A stretch of 35,996 nt of DNA from Planctomycetota bacterium (GTDB lineage: Bacteria; Planctomycetota; UBA8108; JACQVS01). Position numbers and translations under genes: made by a program. The notes under the pieces were generated by a model. The model was not told the origin of the DNA, searched no databases, and saw nothing but the letters and a program-made list of their open reading frames with translations. The stretch is taken from positions 1-35,996 of the forward strand of contig JACQVS010000174.1 in the NCBI GenBank assembly GCA_016209605.1, written 5' to 3'. Shown here in pieces: positions 1-9,147 of the stretch (positions are counted from its first letter, which is position 1; the number at the start of each line of letters is the position of its first letter).

Positions 1-137
1 ATACGGGACGGAGTATCGACGAGCGCGACCAACCGCTTCGCGGTCGGTGCCCGACGCCACCAGGAGACAAAAGCACCGGCATCACCCTACAAAGATTTAA
101 GAAAGCCGGCACCTAAGACCATTGTTCAGAACGCCGC
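1..137. other. Upstream leader of parA
   Basis: No gene is supported. An open frame in phase with parA runs from the window edge to a TAA at 114-116 and ends in a Lys/Arg-rich stretch (FKKAGT). This faintly resembles the basic tail of RsmG, whose gene often precedes parA, but 37 codons are too few to decide. A hairpin at 28-48 has arms ACCAACCGC and GCGGTCGGT with one mismatch and a TTC loop. Confidence 0.2.
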
Positions 138-1046
138 ATGGTTGAAGAAAAGAAGAGCAAGAGAAACTGGCATCCATTATTTGACCGCCGGCCTCCCACG
201 AAACATTTGACCGCTGATGCTCCCCTGCAAGGGAAGTTGGGCCGGTGTATCACCGTGGCCAGCCAAAAAGGCGGGGTGGGCAAAACCACCACCGCTGTCA
301 ATTTGGCAGCCGGGATCGGGCTGGCCGGTTCAAAAGCCTTGTTGCTGGACCTGGATCCACAAGCCAATGCAACCAGTGGGGTGGGGGAGTCCAAGTACAC
401 TTTTGCCAGCCAGGCTCAAAGGTCTCACAGCCGTTACCTTGAACGGGGCAAGAACTCCGCTTTTCTAGAAGCTCTGGAAATGGAAGCTGGCCTGCTTCCC
501 TTCATTCTGGAGACCGAGTTTGAAAACCTGTGGGCCTTTCCCTCCTTTCAGGAACTTTCTGACCTCCAGTTGATTGGTAGCTTACAAAGTAAATATATTA
601 ACAAATGGAAATTTCACCTGGAGGTCCTGCGAAAGCACTTCGATTTCATCTTGATGGACTGCCCGCCGTCGCTGGGCGGCATTCCGACCTTGGCCCTGTC
701 GTCCAGCGATGCGGTGATGATACCCGTTCAATGCGAGTATTATGCCATGGAGGGGCTCAGCCAGATCCTGCCGGTCATTGAGGACCTGCAAGCGACTTCA
801 AGGCCGGACCTGAAGATCGCTGGACTGCTCTTGACCATGTACGCGAGCGAGCTGGAACTGGCCAATGAGGTGGTGGGGGAGATTCAGAAGTATTTCCCAC
901 GGCTGGTTTATCGGACCATCATTCCCAGGGATGTGGCCCTGGCCGAGTCAGCCAGCCATGGATTGCCCATTTTCTACTATCAGCCCTTATCCCGAGGCGC
1001 CTGGAGTTATCTGGAATTGACCAGGGAGGTGTTAGGACATGAATAA
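138..1046 (+). CDS. parA: ParA family chromosome-partitioning ATPase
   Basis: This is the deviant-Walker ParA/Soj ATPase that works with ParB to segregate the chromosome origin on the nucleoid. The Walker A motif KGGVGKTT is at residues 44-51, followed by DLDPQAN (71-77). The Walker B-like DCPPS is near residue 173. At 302 residues it is longer than the usual ~260: it has a basic ~35-residue N-terminal extension and extra sequence at about residues 82-150, between the DLDPQAN and Walker B blocks. The last codons overlap the start of parB by 8 bp, so the two are almost certainly one operon. An in-frame TAA at 114-116 rules out a much longer N-terminus. In many bacteria parAB lies close to oriC, but no DnaA-box cluster was recognised in this short upstream piece. 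Confidence 0.93.
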   Translation: MVEEKKSKRNWHPLFDRRPPTKHLTADAPLQGKLGRCITVASQKGGVGKTTTAVNLAAGIGLAGSKALLLDLDPQANATSGVGESKYTFASQAQRSHSRYLERGKNSAFLEALEMEAGLLPFILETEFENLWAFPSFQELSDLQLIGSLQSKYINKWKFHLEVLRKHFDFILMDCPPSLGGIPTLALSSSDAVMIPVQCEYYAMEGLSQILPVIEDLQATSRPDLKIAGLLLTMYASELELANEVVGEIQKYFPRLVYRTIIPRDVALAESASHGLPIFYYQPLSRGAWSYLELTREVLGHE

Positions 1047-2049
1047 GAAATTAGGACGGGGATTGGAGGCGCTCCTTCAATCCACCCGGAATTTGAAAAA
1101 GGCCGATCTGTCTGTGGAATCTCCGCCAGAGGAAGCTCCGCCAGAGGAGCCCCAGGCCATCGAGCCGGAACTGAAGGCTCTGGCTCCCGAAACCAAAAAC
1201 AACGAGGTGGTGCAGCTGGCCCTTAAGGTGATTCAACCGAATCCCTATCAGCCGCGCCTTCAGTTTGAAAAAAACGAGCTTGAAACCCTCAAAAACTCCA
1301 TTTCCAAGGCCGGCATCATCCAGCCCGTTCTAGTGCGCCAGGTCCAGGAAGGCTACCAGCTGGTTGCCGGCGAACGGCGGTACAGGGCGGCTCAAGAGCT
1401 TGGCTTTCAGGCCGTTCCCGCCATCGTGGTGGAAGTCCCCGATGACCGCATGCTGGAAATGGCTCTCATCGAGAACCTGCACCGGCAGAACCTCAATCCC
1501 ATCGACACGGCCAAGGCGTTTCAGAACCTCTTGAAGATAAAAGCCTGGACGCAAGAATCTCTGGCACAGCAGCTCGGCTTGAGCCGCCCCTCGGTTTCAA
1601 ATTATTTGCGCCTCCTCGAGCTTCCGGAGAACATCCAGCTGGCCCTGGCGCGCGAGCAAATCCAGATCGGCCATGCCAAGGTCCTGCTCTCGGTCGCCAA
1701 TCCTCAGGAACAGCAGCGGCTCTTTGAGAAGATCGCCGAGGACCGCCTGTCGGTGCGGGAAGTGGAAATCGCCCGCGAGGCGCTCGCCGTGCAGGCCCAG
1801 AAGGAGCAGGCCCAGAAACAAATCGAAGGGGCGGAGGTCAAGGCCGCCCCGCCCAAAAAGCGCAGCCGGCGGATTTCCCCCAAAGATGCCAATCTTATCG
1901 GCCTCGAGGAGGAGCTGTCCCAGGCGCTCGGCACCCGCGTGACCATCCACCACAAAAAGGGCAGGGGCATTATCCGCATCGAGTTTTACAGTCCGGAGGA
2001 TTTCGAGGCCGTCCGCGGCTTGCTCCTGGCCGCGCTGGTGAAAAAATGA
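1039..2049 (+). CDS. parB: ParB family partition protein (CTPase, centromere binding)
   Basis: ParB binds parS sites, spreads along DNA as a CTP-dependent clamp and stimulates ParA. The start MNKKLGRGLEALL is the classic N-terminal ParA-interaction motif. The ParB/Srx-like domain spans about residues 60-150 and contains QPNPYQPR and the CTP-binding GERRYRAAQ. The helix-turn-helix follows at about 170-190 (ESLAQQLGLSRPSVSNYLR). A charged, Ala/Gln-rich linker leads to a C-terminal dimerisation segment (about 285-335). The 336-residue length is normal to slightly long. The start overlaps the end of parA by 8 bp, with a GGGAGG ribosome-binding site just inside the parA tail. No parS-like 16-mer was recognised in the window by eye. 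Confidence 0.95.
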   Translation: MNKKLGRGLEALLQSTRNLKKADLSVESPPEEAPPEEPQAIEPELKALAPETKNNEVVQLALKVIQPNPYQPRLQFEKNELETLKNSISKAGIIQPVLVRQVQEGYQLVAGERRYRAAQELGFQAVPAIVVEVPDDRMLEMALIENLHRQNLNPIDTAKAFQNLLKIKAWTQESLAQQLGLSRPSVSNYLRLLELPENIQLALAREQIQIGHAKVLLSVANPQEQQRLFEKIAEDRLSVREVEIAREALAVQAQKEQAQKQIEGAEVKAAPPKKRSRRISPKDANLIGLEEELSQALGTRVTIHHKKGRGIIRIEFYSPEDFEAVRGLLLAALVKK

Positions 2050-2056
2050 TAGTCTT

Positions 2057-2123
2057 GAGCTGCCGTGGTGCACCTTTCCGCCGGTAGGAGGCGGGAGACC
2101 GGCAGCTCGGAAAGAATTTTTTT
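2057..2123 (+). terminator. Nested hairpin plus T-run after parAB
   Basis: GAGCTGCCG (2057-2065) pairs perfectly with CGGCAGCTC (2100-2108). An inner hairpin CCGCC (2078-2082)/GGCGG (2090-2094) sits inside the loop. Seven T residues follow at 2117-2123, eight bases after the outer stem. The position just after the parB stop fits a factor-independent terminator, but the gap before the T-run is longer than ideal. A structured leader for the next gene is the alternative. Confidence 0.45.
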
Positions 2124-2147
2124 CGTCATCCTGGCCCTTGGTACGGT

Positions 2148-2960
2148 ATGTACAATCTCCTGTTTTGGATAGGCATCCAGCTCCTCCTCCTCTGGCTGCT
2201 TGAAAAGATGACCCAGGATTACCGGAACCGCAAGGGCTTCAAGATTCTCTTCTTGCCAGCGGTTCTCCTCGAGGGGCTCTTGCGATTACTGGCTTGCTTC
2301 GTGTCGGCGAAGCCGGTGGAGCGGATCGAGTTTCTGGAAGATCAAAAACCGTTCTTGAACGACGGGAAGAGCCGCATCCCGTACTTCGGGCCGCTTCTTT
2401 TCCTGATGCTCTGGCAGGGGTGCTTCTTCGCCGGCTTCTACTCCTGGAGCAGCAAGATCGAGGGCCTCAATGCCTATACGCTCACCCTTCCGCACGTCGA
2501 TGCCTGGGCCGTTTCGCAAGGGTACCTGCACATCGATGCGCGCTCGTACGTCAGCGGATTGAAAGCGCTCCTCGAATTCACTCAGTGGACTTCACTCGAG
2601 CTGTGGTTCTACCTCTACCTGGTGATCTGACTCTTCCCGTTCTTTGGCCTCAACTTCCGGCAGGTGAAGGAGGGAGCGGTGATCATCCTGCTTCTGGGCC
2701 TTTTCACCGCCGCGGTCAATTACCTGGGATTCCGCCCGGGTTTCTTCTCCCGCGGCTGGTACATCTCCAAGTGGGTGCTGCCGGAGTTCTTTAATGTCTA
2801 TTCTCTTTTTCTCACCTTCCTGGGCTTCGCGGTCCTCATGCACGGCGCGGCGCAGATGGCGCTGAAAAGCTTGCGCGCCTGGGCGGCTCGCCAAGGCGCC
2901 GCCAGCGCCCAGAAGCCGCCAGCGCCCAAATCGAAATCCCGCCAGGCGGCGCACGCTTAA
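2148..2960 (+). pseudogene. Integral membrane protein gene interrupted by in-frame TGA
   Basis: One continuous reading frame of about 270 codons is broken only by a TGA at 2628-2630. Both sides remain in the same frame and both look like real membrane protein. The 5' part (160 codons) starts MYNLLFWIGIQLLLLWLL and has further hydrophobic segments. The 3' part continues LFPFFGLNFRQ and has two more membrane spans (about VIILLLGLFTAAVNYLGF and YSLFLTFLGFAVLM), then a basic Ala-rich tail. The family was not recognised. TGA is used as a normal stop elsewhere in the window (parB, for example), so code reassignment is unlikely. The likeliest explanations are a TGG to TGA nonsense mutation or a base-calling error. 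If the shorter product is expressed, it would end at 2630. Confidence 0.6.
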
Positions 2961-2974
2961 TCCGCCAGCGCTCC

Positions 2975-2997
2975 TGCCGATATCTCTTGCCGATAAT
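2975..2997. repeat. Two direct TGCCGATA boxes upstream of the TolC gene
   Basis: TGCCGATA occurs at 2975-2982 and again inside TTGCCGATAAT at 2987-2997, in the 147-bp gap before the TolC-family gene. The second box matches the TTGCCGATAAC arm at 16061-16071 upstream of the lipoprotein operon, so both sites may bind the same regulator. A 20-nt stretch at 3038-3057 also resembles 35889-35908 (16 of 20 bases). Confidence 0.4.
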
Positions 2998-3107
2998 CTG
3001 TAAATATTTGTCATTCACCGGATGGCTGCTTGCGTTCACCGCAGACCAAACTACAATTTAGGCTTTTCCGTCTTGGACATGGTGTTCTGAAGGATGAGGG
3101 TTTGAAG

Positions 3108-4844
3108 GTGAGAGGCGACGGGAGCGCGGACTTGAAGATCATTCATGACCTTTGTGGGCAGTTGACGCTGAGCGGTCTCTTACTGCTGGTTGTTATTGCC
3201 GCTGTTGCCTCGGCTCAACAAGCTCCTCCGCCAACTCCATCCCCTTCTGCATCCGAAAAGACCGACGCGAGCCCACCGGCCGGCGCGGCGGTCAGCCAGC
3301 CCGCGAGCCAGCAAGAAAGCCGGCCCAAAGCCGCTTCCGAGGTGCTGGTCGGCGGCGCCAAGAAGGTCAAGATCGAGCTTTCCCTTGAAGATGCCATCCG
3401 CCTGGCCATCGACAACAATCTGGATATGGCCATTGAAACCATCAACCGCAGCATCGCGCGCCGGGAAGTGATCATCCAGCAGGCGGTATTCGATCCTTAC
3501 TTCAACCTTGGCTTCAGCTACGCGAAGAACCGCGATCCTTCCATCAGCCGCCTGGACATCAACCCCTTGAATCCGGTCACCGAGGTGATCGTCAATCCTT
3601 TCGAGATCACCACGTTCCGCGGCGGCTTCCGCGGCCTCACGCCGATCGGCTCGACTTACCAGGTGTCAGTCAGCGAGGGCCGGTTCAACAACCCGGAGGC
3701 CCAGCTCTTCGGCTTCAATCCCCGCTACTCTAGCCGCCTCGAGGCCACCATCACCCAGCCACTCCTCAAGGACGGCTGGTACACCGTCAACACCGCCAAC
3801 CTGCGCATTGCCAAGAACAACCTCCTCCTTTCCAAGGAGCAGTTCGAGGTCACCACCAACACGACCATTCAAGCGGTCATCAACGCCTACTGGGATCTGG
3901 TCTTCGCCCACCGGAACTACCAATCCAAGGCCAAAGCCCTGGAAGTGGCCGAGGAGCAGCTGCGCAACGACCAGCTCGAGGTCAAGGTCGGCACCAAGGC
4001 GCCCCTCGACCTCACCACCTCCGAAAGCCAGGTCGCCCGGCGGAAGACCGAGATCGACCAGGCCAAATCGCTCCTCGAGAAGGCCCGCGATGAGCTGCTC
4101 CGCCAGATGAACTACACCGGCAAGGACTCCCTCAAGAAGCTGTGGGAGATCCGCGACGAGAAAAGCCCCTTCGACCATGTCGAGGTCATGCCCACGACCG
4201 AGGCCAAGACCGACCGCCTCGACCCGGACCGGACGCAGGCCTTGCAGACCGCCTTCGAGAACCGGCCCGAGTACCGGCAGATCGCCCTCGAGATCAAGAA
4301 CCAGGAAATCCAGATCGAGGTCGCCTGGAACGCCCTCCTGCCGACCTTCGACCTGAACGCCACCTGGTCCCAGCTCGGCCTGGACAAGGACTTCGGCAGC
4401 TCGGTGGACAGCACGACCTCCGGCCGGTTCTACAACTGGCTGGTGGGCTTGACCTTCGAGGTTCCAATCCTCTACCGCGGCCCGACCAACCAGTATCACA
4501 GCGCCAGGGACGCCAAGGCCAAGCTTTTCCTGCAGAAGCAAAACCTGGAAAACACCATCGTCATCGAAGTCGACCAGGCCATTCGCGACCTCGAGTTCGC
4601 CTACCGCGCCGTCAAGAACCTCGAGCGCCAGGTGGCCTTGCAAGAGGAGCTTCTCAAGGCGGAGCGCATCAAGCTCCGGGTCGGCAAGTCGATCGCCTAC
4701 ACCGTCACGCAAATTGAAAACGACCTGATCGACATCCAGGCCCAGGAGCTGCGCGCCAAGGCGGACTACGAAAAAGCCAAGGCAGCCTTGCTGAAGGCGA
4801 TGGGGACGCTGCTGAAGAGCCGGAATATCACCCTGATCGAGTGA
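3108..4844 (+). CDS. TolC family outer-membrane efflux protein
   Basis: This is an outer-membrane channel or periplasmic alpha-barrel component of a tripartite exporter. Two repeats with long helices are visible. Typical stretches are LEDAIRLAIDNNLDMAIE at the mature N-terminus, YWDLVFAHRNYQSKAKALEVAEEQL in the first half, and IRDLEFAYRAVKNLERQVALQEEL with the closing ALLKAMGTLL in the second. GTG 3108 was chosen because GAGGG (3096-3100) precedes it at good spacing and a signal peptide (TLSGLLLLVVIAAVASAQQ) follows after a short polar lead. A longer TTG start at 3030 is open. A Pro/Ser/Ala-rich linker of about 50 residues separates the signal from the barrel domain. No membrane-fusion protein or inner-membrane pump lies next to it, so the exporter partner must be elsewhere. 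Confidence 0.88.
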   Translation: MRGDGSADLKIIHDLCGQLTLSGLLLLVVIAAVASAQQAPPPTPSPSASEKTDASPPAGAAVSQPASQQESRPKAASEVLVGGAKKVKIELSLEDAIRLAIDNNLDMAIETINRSIARREVIIQQAVFDPYFNLGFSYAKNRDPSISRLDINPLNPVTEVIVNPFEITTFRGGFRGLTPIGSTYQVSVSEGRFNNPEAQLFGFNPRYSSRLEATITQPLLKDGWYTVNTANLRIAKNNLLLSKEQFEVTTNTTIQAVINAYWDLVFAHRNYQSKAKALEVAEEQLRNDQLEVKVGTKAPLDLTTSESQVARRKTEIDQAKSLLEKARDELLRQMNYTGKDSLKKLWEIRDEKSPFDHVEVMPTTEAKTDRLDPDRTQALQTAFENRPEYRQIALEIKNQEIQIEVAWNALLPTFDLNATWSQLGLDKDFGSSVDSTTSGRFYNWLVGLTFEVPILYRGPTNQYHSARDAKAKLFLQKQNLENTIVIEVDQAIRDLEFAYRAVKNLERQVALQEELLKAERIKLRVGKSIAYTVTQIENDLIDIQAQELRAKADYEKAKAALLKAMGTLLKSRNITLIE

Positions 4845-4907
4845 GCCATGAATACTTCCCGCGCGGACCGCGCTCAGAGTCGATGAAACGGCGAGACTGT
4901 TTCGTTT

Positions 4908-7900
4908 ATGCCGCTAGAACGTCCCCCTTCCATCCGGGCCGATTTCCCCGCTCCTGAACTGGCCGCGGCCCAGGGCCTGCAGATTTTTCAAGGCGCCGGC
5001 TTCAGCAGCCCAGCCGAGGCCTGGCGGGAATGGCAGTCCTTGGGGGAGAAGGCCGCGCCGGACTCGCCCTTCCGCCAGTACCTGGCGGAGTCCTGGAGCA
5101 CCCTTTGTCGTTCGGCCGATCCCGACCTCGGACTGCGGCAGTGGTCGCGCTGGCTGGAGTTGCTCCCCGCCCTGGACGGCGGTGGGGGGCCGCCAGGCGG
5201 CGGCCAGAGTTCCCAGGAGCGGGCGGCGGCCCGCTGGAAGCAAAGCCCCTTGTTCCGGGAGTCTTTCCTGCTCCTTCTGGCGGTGAGCCCGGCGCTGGGG
5301 GAGGAGCTGCTCCGGGAGTGGGAGTCCTTCACCCCGGAGCGCTGGCTCACCGGCTGGGAAACCCCCCAGACCATGCGGCGGCGGCTACAGGCGCTGCTGC
5401 CGCCGGAGAGCGATGAAAAGCTGGCGCAGCAGGAGTTCCTCAAGGCGCTGCGGTGGTTCCAGAAATTGGAGGAGATCCGCATCGCCTTTCTGGATGAGTA
5501 CCTGCGGCTGCCCGTCGATCAAATCACCCGGCAAATCTCCTGGCTCGCCGATGGGATCATCCAGCGCTGCCTGGACCGGGCTATCGATGAAACCGGGCGG
5601 CGGTTCCAGATCAAAGCGCCCGGAACCGGCCTGGTGGTCTTCGGACTGGGGAAGCTCGGCGGCCTGGAGCTCAACTACTCGAGCGACATCGATGTGATCT
5701 TCCTGCGGGCCGATGAGACCCCGACCGGCGCGGAGACGCCGCCCGCGGGCCAGGCCCCCGCCAACCCCGAGGTGTTCTGCACCAAGGTGGCGGAGAAGGT
5801 GGTGGCGCTCATTACCGAGTACAGCGAGGACCGGCCGCTCTATCGAGTCGACATCCGCCTGAGGCCGGAAGGCTCGCGGGGGCAGCTGGTGTGGCCGGTC
5901 CGCATGGCCCTCGAATACTATCACTCCCAGGGCCGGACCTGGGAGCGCCAGGCGCTCATCCGCCTGAGGCCGGTGGCCGGCGACTTGAGCCTGGGCAGGC
6001 GGTTCAAGGAGGAGCTTGACGCCTTCATCTTCCGGGCCTCCCTCTCCGAGGAGGCGATCGATGACCTCCATCGCCTCAAGGCTCAGATCGAGAGCCTGGC
6101 GGAGATGCACGGCGAGTCCGCCGACCACGTCAAGATCGGCCACGGCGGCATCCGCGACGTGGAGTTCATCGTCCAATATTTCCAGCTGCTTTACGGCGCC
6201 GGCTTCGAGAGCCTGAAGAATCCCAACCTCTTCGAGGTGTTCAAGACCCTCGAGCGCTTGAACCTCCTCAATCCCGAGGAGACCGACAGCTTGAGCCGCG
6301 GCTACCGCTTCCTCCGCCAGGTCGAGCATCGCATCCAGCTCAACCATCGCCTGCAAACGCACCGCATTCCCGAAAATCCCGCCGACCTGCGGCGCATCGC
6401 CCGCGGCCTGGGTTTTGAAACCGTGGAGGCCTTTCAGGAGAAGCTCGCTTCGGTGCGGGCCCGCATCCGCGCCGTTTACCGCCGGCTGTTCGAGAGCGCC
6501 GCCACCCAGGAAACGGAGGAGGCGCGCTTGACCTCCCTCCTCGAGCTGCCGCTCGAGCTGGTGGAGGAGCAGGGGCGCAGGCTCCTGGAGATGCACGGCT
6601 TCAAGAGCCCCGGCGAGTCGTTCGCGCGCTTGCGGGCGATCAGCGGCGAGGGAACCGCGGCGTGGGACCAGTTCCACGCCGCCGAGGCCTTCCGCCGCCT
6701 GGCCCCGCGCCTTCTCCGGGAGATCATCCAGTATCCCGATCCGGACCGCGCCCTCTCCAGCTTCAGCGAGTGCGTCAGCACCCTGGGGGCGCGATCGGTC
6801 TTCTTCGACCTTCTCAACGAGTCGGAGGAGGCCTTGAAGCAGATGGTGGCGGTCTCGGCCCACTCCAAGTACGTGGTGGAGATCCTGCGCAGCTATCCGG
6901 GGATATTCGATGAGGTGATCGACGCCATGAGGACTGGTTACCGCATCCACCGCCAGGAGCTGCGGGAGGAGATCGAGCGCTACCTTGCCATGGAGGAGCA
7001 GGCCGGCAAGAGGGAGCATCCGGTCCTCTTCGAGCAGAAGTACCTGCGCATCCTGGTGGCCGCGTTTCACGACCTGGAGCGGCAGGAAAACCTCATGACC
7101 ACGATGTACCACATCACCCAGGTCGCCGAGGCCATCCTGCACGGCGTCATGATCGTCGTCGAGAAAGAGCTGCGCGGGAAACTCGGCGCGCTTCCAGAGG
7201 CGGCCGGCGCGGCGCGGCCGGCGTTTCTGGTCCTCGGCCTCGGCAAGCTGGGCGGCGAGGAGATGAACTACCGCAGCGACCTCGACCTGGTCTTCCTGTA
7301 CCGCGGCGCCGGGGCCACGTCCAAAGGCTTTTCCCTCCAGGAGTACTACACCCGCCTGGCCCAGGAGATCTTCGGCCGGCTCAACGAAACCGATGCCCTC
7401 GGGCCGCTGTGGAAGGCGGACGTCCGCCTGCGGCCCATGGGATCGAAGAGCTTGATGGCCGTCGAGTTCGGCGAGTGGCAGCGCTACTTCCGCGACCGGG
7501 TGGCGCAGACCTGGGAGCGCCAGGCCTTCCTCCGGGCGCGGCCGGTCGCGGGCGATGCGGACCTCGGCCAGGAAGCCATGGAGTTCCTGCATCAGACCCT
7601 CCCCCTGCACCAGGGGGAAAATGCCGCGCGGCTTCGGGAGGAGATTCTGGACATGCGCCGGCGCCTTGAGAAGAGCGTCCCGCCTGAAGACCTCAAGAGG
7701 GGCCGCGGCGGCATCGTCGACGTGGAGTTCCTGGCCCAGGCCCTGCAGCTGCTCCACGGCCGGAACTATCCCGAGGTGCTCGTCCCCAACACCGCCTCCG
7801 CCCTCATGCTCCTCCTCCATGCCGGCATCCTCGAGTCGCAGATGGGCTCCGAGCTTCTCAGCGCGTACCAGTTCCTGCGCTGGCTGGAGACGCGCCTGAG

Positions 7901-8084
7901 CCTCCTCCTCGCCCCCGAGGAGTCGATCGGCAGCCTGGGCCAGGAGCGCCTGCGCTCGCTCATCCAGAAGATCGGCTACCGCACCAGCGGCGAGGAGGCG
8001 CCGGAGCAGATCTTCCTCGAAGAGTTGCGCTACCACCGCGAGAGGAACCGGCAGCACCTGTTGAAGGTCCTGGGGGCGGAATGA
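4908..8084 (+). CDS. glnE: Bifunctional glutamine synthetase adenylyltransferase/deadenylase
   Basis: This enzyme attaches AMP to, and removes it from, a tyrosine of glutamine synthetase in response to PII, so it controls ammonium assimilation. Both nucleotidyltransferase domains are intact. The first (deadenylylating) has GLGKLGGLELNYSSDIDV at about residue 244. The second (adenylylating) has GLGKLGGEEMNYRSDLDLVF at about residue 776. Each is followed by the family's RLRPEGSRG or RLRPMGSKS block and by a helical GlnE domain with HGGIRDVEF or RGGIVDVEF. The 1058 residues exceed the ~950 of the E. coli enzyme. The extra length lies in the N-terminal ~150 residues and in Gly/Pro-rich loops. glnA and the PII gene glnB are absent from the window. 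No strong ribosome-binding site precedes the ATG. Confidence 0.95.
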   Translation: MPLERPPSIRADFPAPELAAAQGLQIFQGAGFSSPAEAWREWQSLGEKAAPDSPFRQYLAESWSTLCRSADPDLGLRQWSRWLELLPALDGGGGPPGGGQSSQERAAARWKQSPLFRESFLLLLAVSPALGEELLREWESFTPERWLTGWETPQTMRRRLQALLPPESDEKLAQQEFLKALRWFQKLEEIRIAFLDEYLRLPVDQITRQISWLADGIIQRCLDRAIDETGRRFQIKAPGTGLVVFGLGKLGGLELNYSSDIDVIFLRADETPTGAETPPAGQAPANPEVFCTKVAEKVVALITEYSEDRPLYRVDIRLRPEGSRGQLVWPVRMALEYYHSQGRTWERQALIRLRPVAGDLSLGRRFKEELDAFIFRASLSEEAIDDLHRLKAQIESLAEMHGESADHVKIGHGGIRDVEFIVQYFQLLYGAGFESLKNPNLFEVFKTLERLNLLNPEETDSLSRGYRFLRQVEHRIQLNHRLQTHRIPENPADLRRIARGLGFETVEAFQEKLASVRARIRAVYRRLFESAATQETEEARLTSLLELPLELVEEQGRRLLEMHGFKSPGESFARLRAISGEGTAAWDQFHAAEAFRRLAPRLLREIIQYPDPDRALSSFSECVSTLGARSVFFDLLNESEEALKQMVAVSAHSKYVVEILRSYPGIFDEVIDAMRTGYRIHRQELREEIERYLAMEEQAGKREHPVLFEQKYLRILVAAFHDLERQENLMTTMYHITQVAEAILHGVMIVVEKELRGKLGALPEAAGAARPAFLVLGLGKLGGEEMNYRSDLDLVFLYRGAGATSKGFSLQEYYTRLAQEIFGRLNETDALGPLWKADVRLRPMGSKSLMAVEFGEWQRYFRDRVAQTWERQAFLRARPVAGDADLGQEAMEFLHQTLPLHQGENAARLREEILDMRRRLEKSVPPEDLKRGRGGIVDVEFLAQALQLLHGRNYPEVLVPNTASALMLLLHAGILESQMGSELLSAYQFLRWLETRLSLLLAPEESIGSLGQERLRSLIQKIGYRTSGEEAPEQIFLEELRYHRERNRQHLLKVLGAE

Positions 8085-8118
8085 GCCGTTTCATTTCGAA
8101 AACCATGGTAGGGTTTGA

Positions 8119-9047
8119 TCACGCTCCGCAAACCTTCGGGCAATCAGGGATGTCAGCACATCGATTTCCCAGGACATGGGGCGGTCCGCCGAGAAATTTC
8201 CAGGTCAAAAGCCAGATCGCATCGCTGACATCCAAGGCTCCATCGCCGTTCGAGTCGAGCAAGGCCAGGTTGGCTGGATCCTTGCTGGTGGCATCGCCGC
8301 AGGGAAGCAGAGAGGGATCGCCAATAAATAGATAGCTCAAGAACCAAACGGCATCCGAGAGATCGGCGGCGCCGTCTTGATTACCATCGCCGGGAATTTG
8401 TCCGCCCTGGAAGGGTTCGAGGAGAAAAGAACAATCGGTGAGAGTAAGCCCTAATCTACGATCAATGGTTCTGCCTTTAAAATGACACCAGCTCCAGGTA
8501 GATCAGCTACTCCTCCACATTCACCTGCATACAAGAAATGAATCCGGACCTCTTCAGGTTGTGATGGGACCGTCACGCTGAACTCAAATTTCAGGATGCG
8601 GGAAATTCCTGAGGGCAAGCCCACGCCTGGCTTAAACGATAGGTTTTCTAATACTGATTCGTGATAAATTGGGTTGGGGTTCAATATGGGGTCTGGTATA
8701 AATTCCCAACATTTTAAAACCGATCGACCAAGAAAGAAGACCGGAAGCCCGATGATTTCAGCAGCGCAATCTTCATGGCATCCCTCTATGGCTTGATTGT
8801 CGAAGTCAAAGCTCCCCCCCACACCGGAATAATGGAAAAACCACCCACTAGCTCCAGGTTCGCTGGCCTCGAGAAATATATTCCCGTCCATTTGAACCAG
8901 CGATCCAGCGGGACGGGAGATTTTCCCCCCGCAATCAACGCCTTCAAGCTCCATCCAGATTTTGAAAGTTGGAGTCTGGGAGGAGGCGAAATCGGTGATC
9001 GAGGCACAAACGACGAAGGTGGCAAAATAAGTTTTAAACTGGCTCAT
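8119..9047 (-). pseudogene. Secreted protein with C-terminal dockerin-like repeats, apparently frameshifted
   Basis: From ATG 9047 the protein has a signal peptide (ending near FASSQ) and a ~170-residue beta-rich, cysteine-containing domain with no recognised name. Its frame stops at 8451-8453 after AEPLIVD. Just past that stop, another frame runs cleanly as GLTLTDCSFLLEP and then two calcium-loop repeats: GDGNQDGAADLSDAVWFLSYL and DSNGDGALDVSDAIWLLTWKF, each ending near a Gly-Pro and Cys segment. It ends at 8119. This paired-loop tail is typical of secreted planctomycete proteins and belongs on the C-terminus of a longer protein, so a 1-nt indel around 8450 probably splits one gene. The region is less GC-rich than its neighbours. 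The end converges on glnE with about 34 bp between. Confidence 0.65.
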
Positions 9048-9123
9048 GGCATTTCAGGATCAGTTACAGCCGCAGCCCTGGCACACGCCAAAGTTCTTGT
9101 CTATAAAGGTAGCGTTTTCTTCT

Positions 9124-9145
9124 CGTCCTTCGTGCCTTCGTGGTG
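9124..9145 (-). repeat. AACCACGAAGGCACGAAGGACG-type intergenic repeat (copy 1)
   Basis: Read on the minus strand this is CACCACGAAGGCACGAAGGA followed by CG. It sits 2 bp from the 3' end of the phosphatase gene, in the gap before the dockerin gene start. It is one of three dialects in the window sharing the pattern AACCRCRAAGRCRCRAAGGAC, each in non-coding DNA. Confidence 0.6.
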
Positions 9146-9147
9146 CT

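Noticed and set aside
2628..2663. Selenocysteine readthrough at the in-frame TGA
   Set aside because: The TGA lies in a hydrophobic membrane segment with no redox motif, and only a weak CTTC...GAAG stem follows. A Trp codon change explains it better.
5385..8057. 890-codon minus-strand open frame inside glnE
   Set aside because: Leu/Ala/Glu-rich without motifs, fully antisense to an intact GlnE with both catalytic domains.
9079..9095. TGGCAC as a sigma54 -24 element
   Set aside because: The required GC of the -12 element is missing at the correct spacing.
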